From Candidatus Aphodomonas merdavium (GTDB lineage Bacteria; Bacillota; Clostridia; Christensenellales; Aristaeellaceae): a stretch of 7,249 nt of DNA. The notes under the pieces are model-generated. The model had not been told where the DNA came from. It saw only the letters and a program-made list of their open reading frames with translations, and did no database searches. The position numbers and the translations under genes were made by a program. Location: assembly GCA_018715585.1 (NCBI GenBank), contig DVLH01000010.1, forward strand, positions 1-7,249. The letters are read 5' to 3'. Positions 1 to 5,250 of the stretch are shown in pieces (the first letter of the stretch is position 1; every line of letters begins with the position of its first letter).

Positions 1-620
1 TCGCCGATGAGCACAGGGTTGTTTTTCGTTTTGCGGCAGAGGATATTGATGACGCGGCGGATTTCCGCGTCACGCCCGATGATCGGGTCCATCTTGCCCG
101 CACGGGCGCGCTCCACCAGGTCCGTGCCGAAGCGGCGAAGTGCCTCGTACGTCTCCTCCGGGTTTTGCGAGGTGATATGCTGGTTGGAGCGCACCTGCGA
201 CAGCACGGCGAGAAACTTTTCGCGCGTGACGCCGAACTGCTGGAACACTTTGGCGGAGGGGGTGCCGCGTTCCTCCAGCAGCGCAAGGAAGATATGCTCT
301 ACGCCCGCGTATTCATCGCCAAACTGCGCGATGCTCTCCTGCGCACGGGTGAGAATCTCACCAAAGCGCCGCGTGGCATAAAGCTGGCTGCCGCCCTGCA
401 CGGACGGTTGGCGTTTCAATTCCGCCTCCACCGCCCGCATGTAGGCGGGAACATTGATCTGCATCAATTGCAGCAGCCGCGGGATCAACCCGTCCTGCTG
501 GCGCACAAGCGCCAGATGCAGATGTTCGCCGTCAAGCTGTTGATGTTGCATGGAAAGCGCGATGGACTGCGAATCAGAAATCGCTTCCTGTGCGCGCTGC
601 GTGAATTTATTCATATCCAT
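1..620 (-). CDS. clpB: ATP-dependent chaperone ClpB, N-terminal part (cut by window edge)
   Basis: ClpB is a cytoplasmic hexameric AAA+ disaggregase that rescues aggregated proteins together with DnaK. The visible 206 residues start MDMNKFTQRAQEAI and contain the two Clp_N repeats (about residues 5-145). They continue through the ClpB signature region TSQNPEETYEALRRFG, DPIIGRDAEIRRVINIL and KTKNNPVLIG, stopping just before the Walker A motif of the first ATPase domain. The TSQNPE...YEAL stretch favours ClpB over ClpC. Three in-frame ATGs lie close together (626, 620 and 614). An AGGAGG at 630-635 is 3, 9 and 15 bases from them, so 620 is preferred. A promoter and CtsR operator lie just upstream, which points to heat-shock control. 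Nothing seen is broken; the gene is partial only because the window ends. The family call is very secure; the start is likely but could be 626. Confidence 0.96.
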   Translation of the reverse strand, partial: MDMNKFTQRAQEAISDSQSIALSMQHQQLDGEHLHLALVRQQDGLIPRLLQLMQINVPAYMRAVEAELKRQPSVQGGSQLYATRRFGEILTRAQESIAQFGDEYAGVEHIFLALLEERGTPSAKVFQQFGVTREKFLAVLSQVRSNQHITSQNPEETYEALRRFGTDLVERARAGKMDPIIGRDAEIRRVINILCRKTKNNPVLIG

Positions 621-653
621 ATGCATCCACCTCCTGGGGGTGTATAGATTAAC

Positions 654-670
654 TTTGATTATCTTTGACT
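654..670 (-). promoter_or_regulatory. CtsR operator in front of clpB
   Basis: Read on the minus strand, this is AGTCAAA-GAT-AATCAAA, a direct heptad repeat. The known CtsR box is RGTCAAA-NAN-RGTCAAA; this one differs at a single base, in the second heptad. It starts about 6 bases after the -10 box, so it overlaps the expected transcription start, where a repressor would block initiation. CtsR control of clp genes is well known in Bacillota. No CIRCE (HrcA) element is seen nearby. The ctsR gene itself is not in the window. Confidence 0.8.
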
Positions 671-675
671 TTTAA

Positions 676-704
676 AGTATACCATAACTCCCCCCATTTT
701 GCAA
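676..704 (-). promoter_or_regulatory. Sigma-A promoter of clpB
   Basis: On the minus strand TTGCAA (-35, 699-704) and TATACT (-10, 676-681) are separated by exactly 17 bases. The expected start near 669 gives a leader of about 50 bases carrying the CtsR operator and AGGAGG. A CTCCCC/GGGGAG inverted repeat flanks the -35 region, but no function can be assigned to it. Confidence 0.8.
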
Positions 705-757
705 GAGGGGAGCGAAAGGATTTTTCAGCAAAATTACAAAGCAAAAAGGAAACAACT

Positions 758-783
758 GCCAACCGCGCGCAAAAAGCGTTGGC
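758..783 (-). terminator. Possible weak terminator of the four-gene operon
   Basis: On the minus strand GCCAAC and GTTGGC form a 6-bp stem, with an inner GC pair around a TTTTT loop and a bulge on one side. It is followed by a T-rich but interrupted tract (757 down to about 740, including TTTCCTTTTT). It lies about 120 bp after the last gene of the operon and just before the clpB promoter, a sensible place for a stop. The stem is short and bulged, so this is a candidate only. Confidence 0.3.
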
Positions 784-890
784 GGCGCCGCGCCAGCCCG
801 GCGGCAAAGGCAAGCCGGCTTTTCGCAGCCCGCTCAAGCCGCGGCGGAGCCGATGCCGCCCTCTTCGCCGTTTCTCCGCACGCCGGCCAA

Positions 891-912
891 CCGGCCGCGG
901 CTTAGCGGCCGG
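891..912 (-). other. GC-only hairpin spanning the stop codon of the MBL gene
   Basis: CCGGCCGC and GCGGCCGG form a perfect 8-bp stem around a 6-base loop that contains the TAA stop (902-904). Further GGCC-rich inverted repeats follow at about 882-895. No T-tract follows, so it is not a standard terminator. It could protect the 3' end or slow polymerase. The structure is plain in the sequence; the role is a guess. Confidence 0.4.
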
Positions 913-1513
913 CCGCCTCCAGCGGGATGCAGTCCCCGGGATGCAAGGGCAGGTTGTTCTTTGGGCAAAACTGGGCCGGATCCGCGTTGAACCAATGAAT
1001 CGCCGTATTATGGCGCGCACAAACCATCGCCGCGCACGCCATCGCCTCCTGCGGCCCCATGTTGTACTGGCCGTCGATGGGGAAGAACGCATAGTCCACT
1101 TTGCGCGCGGCCAAAGCGGCCATTTGTTCTACCTGGCTCGTATCCGATGCAAAATAGACGCATACCCCGTCAAACGTGAGCAAAAAACCGCACGTTTGCA
1201 GCGGGCTATGGTTTTTGTTGCATGCGCGCGTGGGTTCAACCGTGACGCCCGCCACCGTGCACGCACAGTAGCTGCCGTCGGGGCGGATCAGATCCCCCGC
1301 GCGCAGCACGGTGCAGCCCGGCTTTTGGGTCACAAGAGACACGGCGTTATGATCGCCATGCTCATGGCTGACAAGAATCAAATCGGCCGGCTGGGAATAA
1401 TCCCCCGGCGCATAGGGATCGACATAGACAATCGCGCCGCGCACCGTCTCAATCTTGAGCGACGCATGGCCAATCCAGGTCAGGCGCGGCATGTTCGCGT
1501 TATCGCCGTTCAT
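902..1513 (-). CDS. Metallo-beta-lactamase-fold hydrolase
   Basis: This 203-residue cytoplasmic protein has the metallo-beta-lactamase fold typical of small UPF0173/UlaG-like hydrolases. It shows WIGHASLKIE at 13-22, DPY at 32-34, the metal motif HEHGDH at 50-55, a candidate His at 102, FASDT with the bridging Asp at 124, and a final IHW with His173. The motifs fit a dinuclear metal site, usually zinc. The substrate cannot be told; relatives act on phosphodiesters, lactones or sugar acid phosphates. The ATG at 1513 is supported by AGGAGG (1520-1525) six bases upstream. An internal Met8 has no such site. The gene starts inside the end of the kinase gene (14-bp overlap), so the two are probably translated together. 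It is the last gene of the operon. Family call secure, function unknown. Confidence 0.9.
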   Translation of the reverse strand: MNGDNANMPRLTWIGHASLKIETVRGAIVYVDPYAPGDYSQPADLILVSHEHGDHNAVSLVTQKPGCTVLRAGDLIRPDGSYCACTVAGVTVEPTRACNKNHSPLQTCGFLLTFDGVCVYFASDTSQVEQMAALAARKVDYAFFPIDGQYNMGPQEAMACAAMVCARHNTAIHWFNADPAQFCPKNNLPLHPGDCIPLEAAGR

Positions 1514-2456
1514 AGGAGTCCTCCTTCTCTTCTAGGCAGGCGCATGCCGCCGTGGCCGGAAGGGTGTTTTCCTCGCTGCTGAGCACGAAGCTTGCCGCGC
1601 GGGTTCCGGCACGGACGGCTTCCCGCAGGCAGCACCCCTGTGCAAGCGCCGTCACCGCGCCGGCAAAAAACGCATCTCCCGCGCCGCTGGCGTCGCGCAC
1701 CACGGTGGGAATCGCCTTTTCCCAGCCGCTCTCTCCCTCCGCGCTGCAAAACACGCAGCCCTTTTCGCCCAGGGTGATCACAAACGCCGGCATGCCAAGC
1801 GACTGCACCCCCCGGCGCGCCAGCTGTTCCATCTCCTCCGGCGTTTTGCCCGCCGTGTCCACGCCCAGCAGGCGGCCCGCCTCTACATCGTTGCAGATAA
1901 AGCAGGAAACGCTGCGCAGCACGCCCGGATTGCGCAGCAGCACCTCCATGTTTCCCGGCAAAGCGTATACCTTTTTTCTGTATGCCTGGGCCAAGCCGAG
2001 CATGCGGCGGCTGATGCTCTCGCTCAGGTCAATCTCCAGCACGATATGCCCAGTCATCGCGGCGATATCCTCGCCATACCGGTCTAGGACGCTCTCCATC
2101 AGCCGCACATCCGGCATTTGCGAAACGGCGCCCGCCTGCTTGCCCGCCGCATCGTTGATGACGACCCAAAGCCCCATCCCTGCCGTAGCCGAAAGGTGTA
2201 CATAGCGCGTTTCAATCCCTTCCTCGCGCAGCCGCTCCAGCACGCCGCGGCCCAGCCCGTCATCGTTGACAGAGGAAACAAACGTAACGTTGTTCCCGAG
2301 CCGGGCGAGATTTTCCGCCACGTTGCGCCCTACGCCGCCATGCACGAGGCGCACCTCGCCCACGTTGCGGCCGCAGGGGTTATAGTGCTTGCCGGCAAAC
2401 CCCTTGATATCCACAAAGATGGTGCCAATGACTGCAATGTTCTCCCCCGTAAGCAC
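1500..2456 (-). CDS. PfkB-family carbohydrate/nucleoside kinase, pseudouridine-kinase-like
   Basis: This 318-residue ribokinase/PfkB-family enzyme transfers phosphate from ATP to a sugar or nucleoside in the cytoplasm. The first signature, GGVGRNVAENLARLG, lies at 40-54. The second, DASGAGDAFFAGA, begins at 255 with the catalytic base Asp261. ITLGEKG before it is the usual nucleotide-site strand. From memory, the N-terminal region (IGTIFVD, a G-rich insert, then GGVGRN and a GNNVTFVSSVNDD stretch) and ESGWEKAIPT before the second signature resemble E. coli PsuK more than fructose or ribose kinases. No psuG (pseudouridine glycosidase) is adjacent, so the substrate stays open. The start is GTG at 2456, after a G-rich site; an out-of-frame ATG overlaps it (ATGTG). 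The gene lies 22 bp after the deacetylase and overlaps the next gene by 14 bp. Confidence 0.9.
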   Translation of the reverse strand: MLTGENIAVIGTIFVDIKGFAGKHYNPCGRNVGEVRLVHGGVGRNVAENLARLGNNVTFVSSVNDDGLGRGVLERLREEGIETRYVHLSATAGMGLWVVINDAAGKQAGAVSQMPDVRLMESVLDRYGEDIAAMTGHIVLEIDLSESISRRMLGLAQAYRKKVYALPGNMEVLLRNPGVLRSVSCFICNDVEAGRLLGVDTAGKTPEEMEQLARRGVQSLGMPAFVITLGEKGCVFCSAEGESGWEKAIPTVVRDASGAGDAFFAGAVTALAQGCCLREAVRAGTRAASFVLSSEENTLPATAACACLEEKEDSYERR

Positions 2457-2478
2457 ATAAATCCCCCCGCATTTGCGT

Positions 2479-3342
2479 TTATGGACGCGCCTCCCTGCGC
2501 AATTGATGGCTTAAATCCTCAAACGTAGCAAACTCAAACGCGTGGTGTTCGAGCATGTCGATTAGCTGTTCCACGCGGCGTTCCATCGCTCCAGGGCTTT
2601 TCAGCACGCGCAGGCGCGTTTGCAATGAAACGCCAGAAAGGCTGGGCATGGCCCTGTCGGAAAATTCAAACGGATACGCGCAAAGGGTATACACCCGCGC
2701 CTCGCGCAAATAGGCGGCAATTAGCGGTTTCATCACGCCATGCCAGGGCAGCACATGCATCCAACCTCCGCCGGAAATGCACAGCGGGCGGCCTAGCAGC
2801 GTACTCCCGCACAGCGGCAGTTCGCAAAATCCATCGCGCCAACGCGTCCCGGGGAGCGGTTCCTCCCAACCGGAAAAGTGCAATCGGCGGGAGATGGGAT
2901 GCTCCGGCGCATCCAACCAGCTGGCATCGTAGTGAAAGCCGATCTTTTGTACGATAGCGAGCCGCTCGTCGTCCAGCGCATTTTGCGGCGCACGGTACCC
3001 GGTAACCTCCTTGCCCAGCAGGTCCTCCAGCGTCTGCTTCGCGCAGCGCAGCTGCTCGGCAAAAGCGGCAGGCGAAAGCGATGTGGGCGGCGTATGATGC
3101 ATCCCATGGCAAGCAATCTCATGGCCGCAGCCATCCAGATACAGCAACGTTTCGCGCGCCTGCTGCGCCAGCTCCCCCAGCACGAAAAAAGTTGCCTTAA
3201 TGCCATGCCTGTTGAGCATTTCGGCATAGTTGACGAAGCCGTCCAACATTGACTTGCTCGTATCCGGGTTGCAGCTTTGCAGGCAATCCAGATGATACCA
3301 GTCCTCCACATCCATGGAGAGCGCGGCAAACTTTCTATCCAT
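2479..3342 (-). CDS. Polysaccharide deacetylase (NodB homology domain)
   Basis: This 287-residue carbohydrate esterase 4-type protein removes acetyl groups from N-acetylated sugars using a bound metal. Motif 1 is the variant SMDVEDW (Asp11, Asp14) in place of TFDDG. Motif 2 is HGMHH (His79 and His83), and motif 3 is GYRAP (Arg117, Pro119). ATFFVLG at 50-56 is also typical. The DVED form and the ~280-residue length match deacetylases found in exopolysaccharide clusters (XrtA-associated, DUF3473-like). There is no signal peptide or membrane segment, so it probably acts in the cytoplasm on a lipid-linked or soluble sugar, not on finished cell wall. The ATG at 3342 has AAGAGG eight bases upstream. 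It follows the transferase gene by 21 bp, which suggests both act on the same glycan. Substrate not known. Confidence 0.9.
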   Translation of the reverse strand: MDRKFAALSMDVEDWYHLDCLQSCNPDTSKSMLDGFVNYAEMLNRHGIKATFFVLGELAQQARETLLYLDGCGHEIACHGMHHTPPTSLSPAAFAEQLRCAKQTLEDLLGKEVTGYRAPQNALDDERLAIVQKIGFHYDASWLDAPEHPISRRLHFSGWEEPLPGTRWRDGFCELPLCGSTLLGRPLCISGGGWMHVLPWHGVMKPLIAAYLREARVYTLCAYPFEFSDRAMPSLSGVSLQTRLRVLKSPGAMERRVEQLIDMLEHHAFEFATFEDLSHQLRREARP

Positions 3343-3363
3343 TCGTTGCGCCTCTTCTTCGCG

Positions 3364-3996
3364 TTAGCATTGTTTGTCGACCGGGGGCGCGCCATGGCGC
3401 GCGCTTTCTCCATCCAGCGCGACGCCCTCGCCATGCAGCACGGGGACAACCGTCCTTATCAAGCAGGCAACATCCATGCGCAAGCTGAGCCGGGCAGCGT
3501 AAACGCCATCCAGGCGCGCTTTTTCCGCCAAGGGAAGCTCATCCCGGCCGCTCACCTGGGCAAGGCCGGTCAACCCAGGCAGCACGGCGCTGGCGCCGTT
3601 CTGATCGCGCAGGGCAATCAGATCCGCCTGGTTCCACAGCGCCGGGCGTGGGCCAACTAAGCTCATCTCCCCCCGAAGGATGTTCAAAAGCTGTGGCAGC
3701 TCGTCCAGTGACGTCTTGCGCAAAAATTTCCCTATCGAGGTCAAATAAGCCGTCGGATCGCCCAGCAGGTGCGTGGGCACATCATGCGGCGTATCCACCC
3801 GCATAGAACGGAACTTATACAGCTGAAACGTTTTATGGTCTTTCCCAATCCGCTTTTGCGCAAAAAAGACGGGCCCCGGCGAATCCAGCCGCACCAGCAA
3901 CGCCAGCGCCGCAAAAACGGGCGAAAGCACGGCCAGCCCCGCGCCGCAAAGCAGTATATCCAGCGCCCGCTTGCCAAACCGGCGGTAAAAACCCAT
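3364..3996 (-). CDS. Monotopic phosphoglycosyl transferase (bacterial sugar transferase)
   Basis: This 210-residue protein belongs to the bacterial sugar transferase family (PglC/WcaJ-type). The enzyme moves a sugar-1-phosphate from a UDP-sugar to undecaprenyl phosphate, the first membrane step of a surface glycan. KRALDILLCGAGLAVLSP opens a hydrophobic re-entrant helix (about 11-35). DSPGPVFFAQKRIG (38-51), YKFRSMR (60-66), the catalytic Asp-Glu pair in TSLDELPQ (98-99), GEMSLVGPRPA (109-119) and PGLTGLAQVSGRDEL follow in family order. The size equals the minimal PglC form; the long N-terminal domain of WcaJ enzymes is absent. The ATG at 3996 has GGAG nine bases upstream. It is first in a four-gene operon. 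No flippase, polymerase or other glycosyl transferase is in the window, which is unusual for this family. The sugar is unknown. Confidence 0.95.
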   Translation of the reverse strand: MGFYRRFGKRALDILLCGAGLAVLSPVFAALALLVRLDSPGPVFFAQKRIGKDHKTFQLYKFRSMRVDTPHDVPTHLLGDPTAYLTSIGKFLRKTSLDELPQLLNILRGEMSLVGPRPALWNQADLIALRDQNGASAVLPGLTGLAQVSGRDELPLAEKARLDGVYAARLSLRMDVACLIRTVVPVLHGEGVALDGESARHGAPPVDKQC

Positions 3997-4055
3997 CTTC
4001 GCTCACTCCGTCCGGCTGTGGATACGCTTTGCACACCACGCCGTTTGATAGCGCA

Positions 4056-4084
4056 ATTATACCTTCTCTCCAAGGAAAAGTCCA
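4056..4084 (-). promoter_or_regulatory. Promoter of the sugar transferase operon
   Basis: On the minus strand TGGACT (-35, 4079-4084, four of six consensus bases) and a perfect TATAAT (-10, 4056-4061) are 17 bases apart. Transcription would start near 4049, giving a leader of about 53 bases before the ATG at 3996. It faces away from the plus-strand promoter at 4135-4163. Confidence 0.75.
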
Positions 4085-4107
4085 GCGCCGGTATAAACTC
4101 CTCCCCG

Positions 4108-4119
4108 CTTGCGCGCAAG
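4108..4119. repeat. 12-bp palindrome between divergent promoters
   Basis: CTTGCGCGCAAG is a perfect palindrome lying between the two back-to-back -35 boxes (4084 and 4135). Such a position suits an operator acting on both promoters, but no regulator is in the window and a GC-rich palindrome can occur by chance. Confidence 0.3.
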
Positions 4120-4134
4120 GCATGCACCGGGCCA

Positions 4135-4163
4135 TTGAAACGGCAGGGAACGCGTGTTATACT
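4135..4163 (+). promoter_or_regulatory. Promoter of DUF951 and the first signal peptidase gene
   Basis: TTGAAA (4135-4140) and TATACT (4158-4163) are exactly 17 bases apart. Transcription would start near 4170, about 32 bases before the DUF951 start. The same promoter, with much of the spacer and early transcript, recurs at 5092-5120. Confidence 0.85.
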
Positions 4164-4201
4164 GTTTGCATCATCTGCCGGTCAGGCGCGGGAGGATTTG
4201 C

Positions 4202-4417
4202 ATGGACAGCATACAGCTCGGCGACGTGGTGCAGATGCGCAAGGCGCATCCCTGCGGCAGCGACCGCTGGACGGTCATCCGCACGGGAGCGGATATCAAG
4301 ATCCGCTGCCTGGGCTGCGGACGCATCGTTATGCTCGACCGCGAAGCGTTTTTCAAGCGCGTCAAGCGGATCGTCCAGCAGGCGGATGGCAGTGAAAAAG
4401 GAGTTATGCCCGAATGA
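4202..4417 (+). CDS. DUF951 family small protein
   Basis: This 71-residue cytoplasmic protein matches the DUF951 family of Bacillota, known only as a conserved small domain; no reaction has been assigned to it. Characteristic stretches are LGDVVQMRKAHPCGS (7-21), RTGADIKIRCLGCGRIVML (27-45) and the basic FKRVKRI near 51-57. CGS together with CLGCG gives three cysteines, CxxC included, that could bind a metal; this is inference. The start ATG at 4202 has GGAGG six bases upstream. An upstream in-frame extension to 4154 lacks such a site and would run over the promoter. The stop overlaps the start of the signal peptidase gene (ATGA), and the ribosome site for that gene lies inside the DUF951 3' end, so the two are likely co-transcribed and translationally coupled. 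Confidence 0.92.
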   Translation: MDSIQLGDVVQMRKAHPCGSDRWTVIRTGADIKIRCLGCGRIVMLDREAFFKRVKRIVQQADGSEKGVMPE

Positions 4418-5016
4418 TGAATATAGACAGCCAAAACGAACAAGTGCCCCGGGAGTCCGGCGCGCTTGCGCCGGAGCAGCGCCCAGCGCAGCAAGGGAAA
4501 ACGAATAAAATCGTCCGCGAAGTTCTCAGCTGGATTGAGCTGATCGCCATTGCAGCAGGGCTCGCTTTTTTGATTCATACGTTCATTTTCCAGCCCGTGC
4601 GCGTGGACGGCCCGTCCATGAGCTACACCCTGCTGGACGACGAATACATGATCGTTACCAAATACGACTACTGGCTGGGCGAGCCGGAGCGTTTCGACGT
4701 GGTCATCTGCCGCTATCCCGGCCGCGGGCGCACCAACTTCGTCAAGCGCCTCGTAGGCCTGCCGGGCGACACGGTCTCGATGCTCAACGGCACGCTCTAC
4801 GTCAACGGCGAAGCCGTCGACGAGCCCTACATCACCAATCATGCCAACTATGATATGGAGGCCGTCACCCTCGGCGAAAACGAATACTTCGTCCTGGGCG
4901 ACAACCGTTCCTCCTCCAACGACAGCCACCTCGTCGGCACGCTCTCGCGCGATCAAATCAGAGGGCATGTGCGGCTCGTCGTTTTCCCATTTTCCCATTT
5001 TCGTGTGATTGAATAG
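4414..5016 (+). CDS. lepB: Type I signal peptidase, copy 1
   Basis: This 200-residue enzyme cuts signal peptides from exported proteins at the outer face of the membrane. It has a cytoplasmic tail (1-36), one membrane span (about 37-59) and the S26 catalytic domain. The nucleophile is Ser68 in VDGPSMSYTL and the general base is Lys111 in FVKRLVGLPGD; GDNRSSSNDSH lies at 162-172. One span and this size fit the Gram-positive SipS type. The usual SMxPTL motif reads SMSYTL here. Two ATGs are possible, 4414 (overlapping the DUF951 stop) and 4417; AAGGAG lies 10 bases before the first. The second aligns with the start of copy 2, so the true start could be either. The C-terminal 140 residues differ from copy 2 at 13 positions. 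Confidence 0.95.
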   Translation: MMNIDSQNEQVPRESGALAPEQRPAQQGKTNKIVREVLSWIELIAIAAGLAFLIHTFIFQPVRVDGPSMSYTLLDDEYMIVTKYDYWLGEPERFDVVICRYPGRGRTNFVKRLVGLPGDTVSMLNGTLYVNGEAVDEPYITNHANYDMEAVTLGENEYFVLGDNRSSSNDSHLVGTLSRDQIRGHVRLVVFPFSHFRVIE

Positions 5017-5091
5017 GGATACAGCGGCCCGCCGTGGCCAAACGGCCGTTCCCCTTTGCGGCAAGAAACGCAACAGCCCAAAATCCGGTTC

Positions 5092-5120
5092 TTGAAACGG
5101 CGGTTCGCGCGTGTTATACT
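5092..5120 (+). promoter_or_regulatory. Promoter of the second signal peptidase gene
   Basis: TTGAAA (5092-5097) and TATACT (5115-5120) are 17 bases apart, the same design as at 4135-4163 and clearly its duplicate. The start near 5127 gives a leader of about 124 bases, much longer than needed. The leader contains hairpin-forming stretches (AAGCGG/CCGCTT at about 5159-5175). Confidence 0.85.
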
Positions 5121-5195
5121 ACACGCATCATCCGCCTTTGGGACGCTGGTTTTCCCGGAAAGCGGCGCTTCCGCTTGCGCCGGCCGCCTTTGTTG

Positions 5196-5240
5196 GCGCG
5201 CAAACGGTCGTCCCACTGCGGAGGATCGCTGAAAGGAGTT
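5196..5240 (+). pseudogene. Probable relic of a second DUF951 gene in the copy 2 leader
   Basis: Aligned by eye, this stretch resembles the DUF951 3' end at 4357-4405. Shared pieces in order are GCGCG, CAA, CGG, TCGTCC, CGGA, TGAAA and AAAGGAGTT, with several one- and two-base gaps that break the frame. About four in five bases match. The last piece is the ribosome binding site of the following gene, which would be kept by selection in any case. With the promoter also duplicated, the simplest reading is that the original duplication included DUF951 and the second copy was then deleted and decayed. The 5' two thirds of DUF951 cannot be traced. Confidence 0.45.
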
Positions 5241-5250
5241 ACAGCACGAT

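Noticed and set aside
165..647. A 160-codon plus-strand reading frame opposite clpB
   Set aside because: Antisense to a clear ClpB N-terminus, no motif, no ribosome site; it runs through the clpB ribosome site and start.
722..901. Possible small gene between the MBL gene and the clpB promoter
   Set aside because: Short frames exist but are Arg-rich, lack ribosome sites and cover structured GC-rich DNA.
665..1582. A 305-codon plus-strand reading frame opposite the MBL gene
   Set aside because: It begins in the clpB promoter region, lies antisense to two well-supported genes, is full of Arg and His as expected of a GC-rich shadow, and has no ribosome site or family motif.
5023..5050. Hairpin AGCGGCC/GGCCGTT after the first signal peptidase gene
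   Set aside because: The stem is 7 bp with a wobble pair and a 14-base loop and is followed by CCCCTTTG, not a T-tract, so it is not a convincing terminator; transcripts from the first promoter may read into copy 2.
4171..5073. A 300-codon minus-strand reading frame opposite the first signal peptidase gene
   Set aside because: A similar frame lies opposite copy 2 (5239-5889), but only because the coding strands are duplicates. The Val/Asp/Gly-rich product mirrors the codon bias of the real gene.
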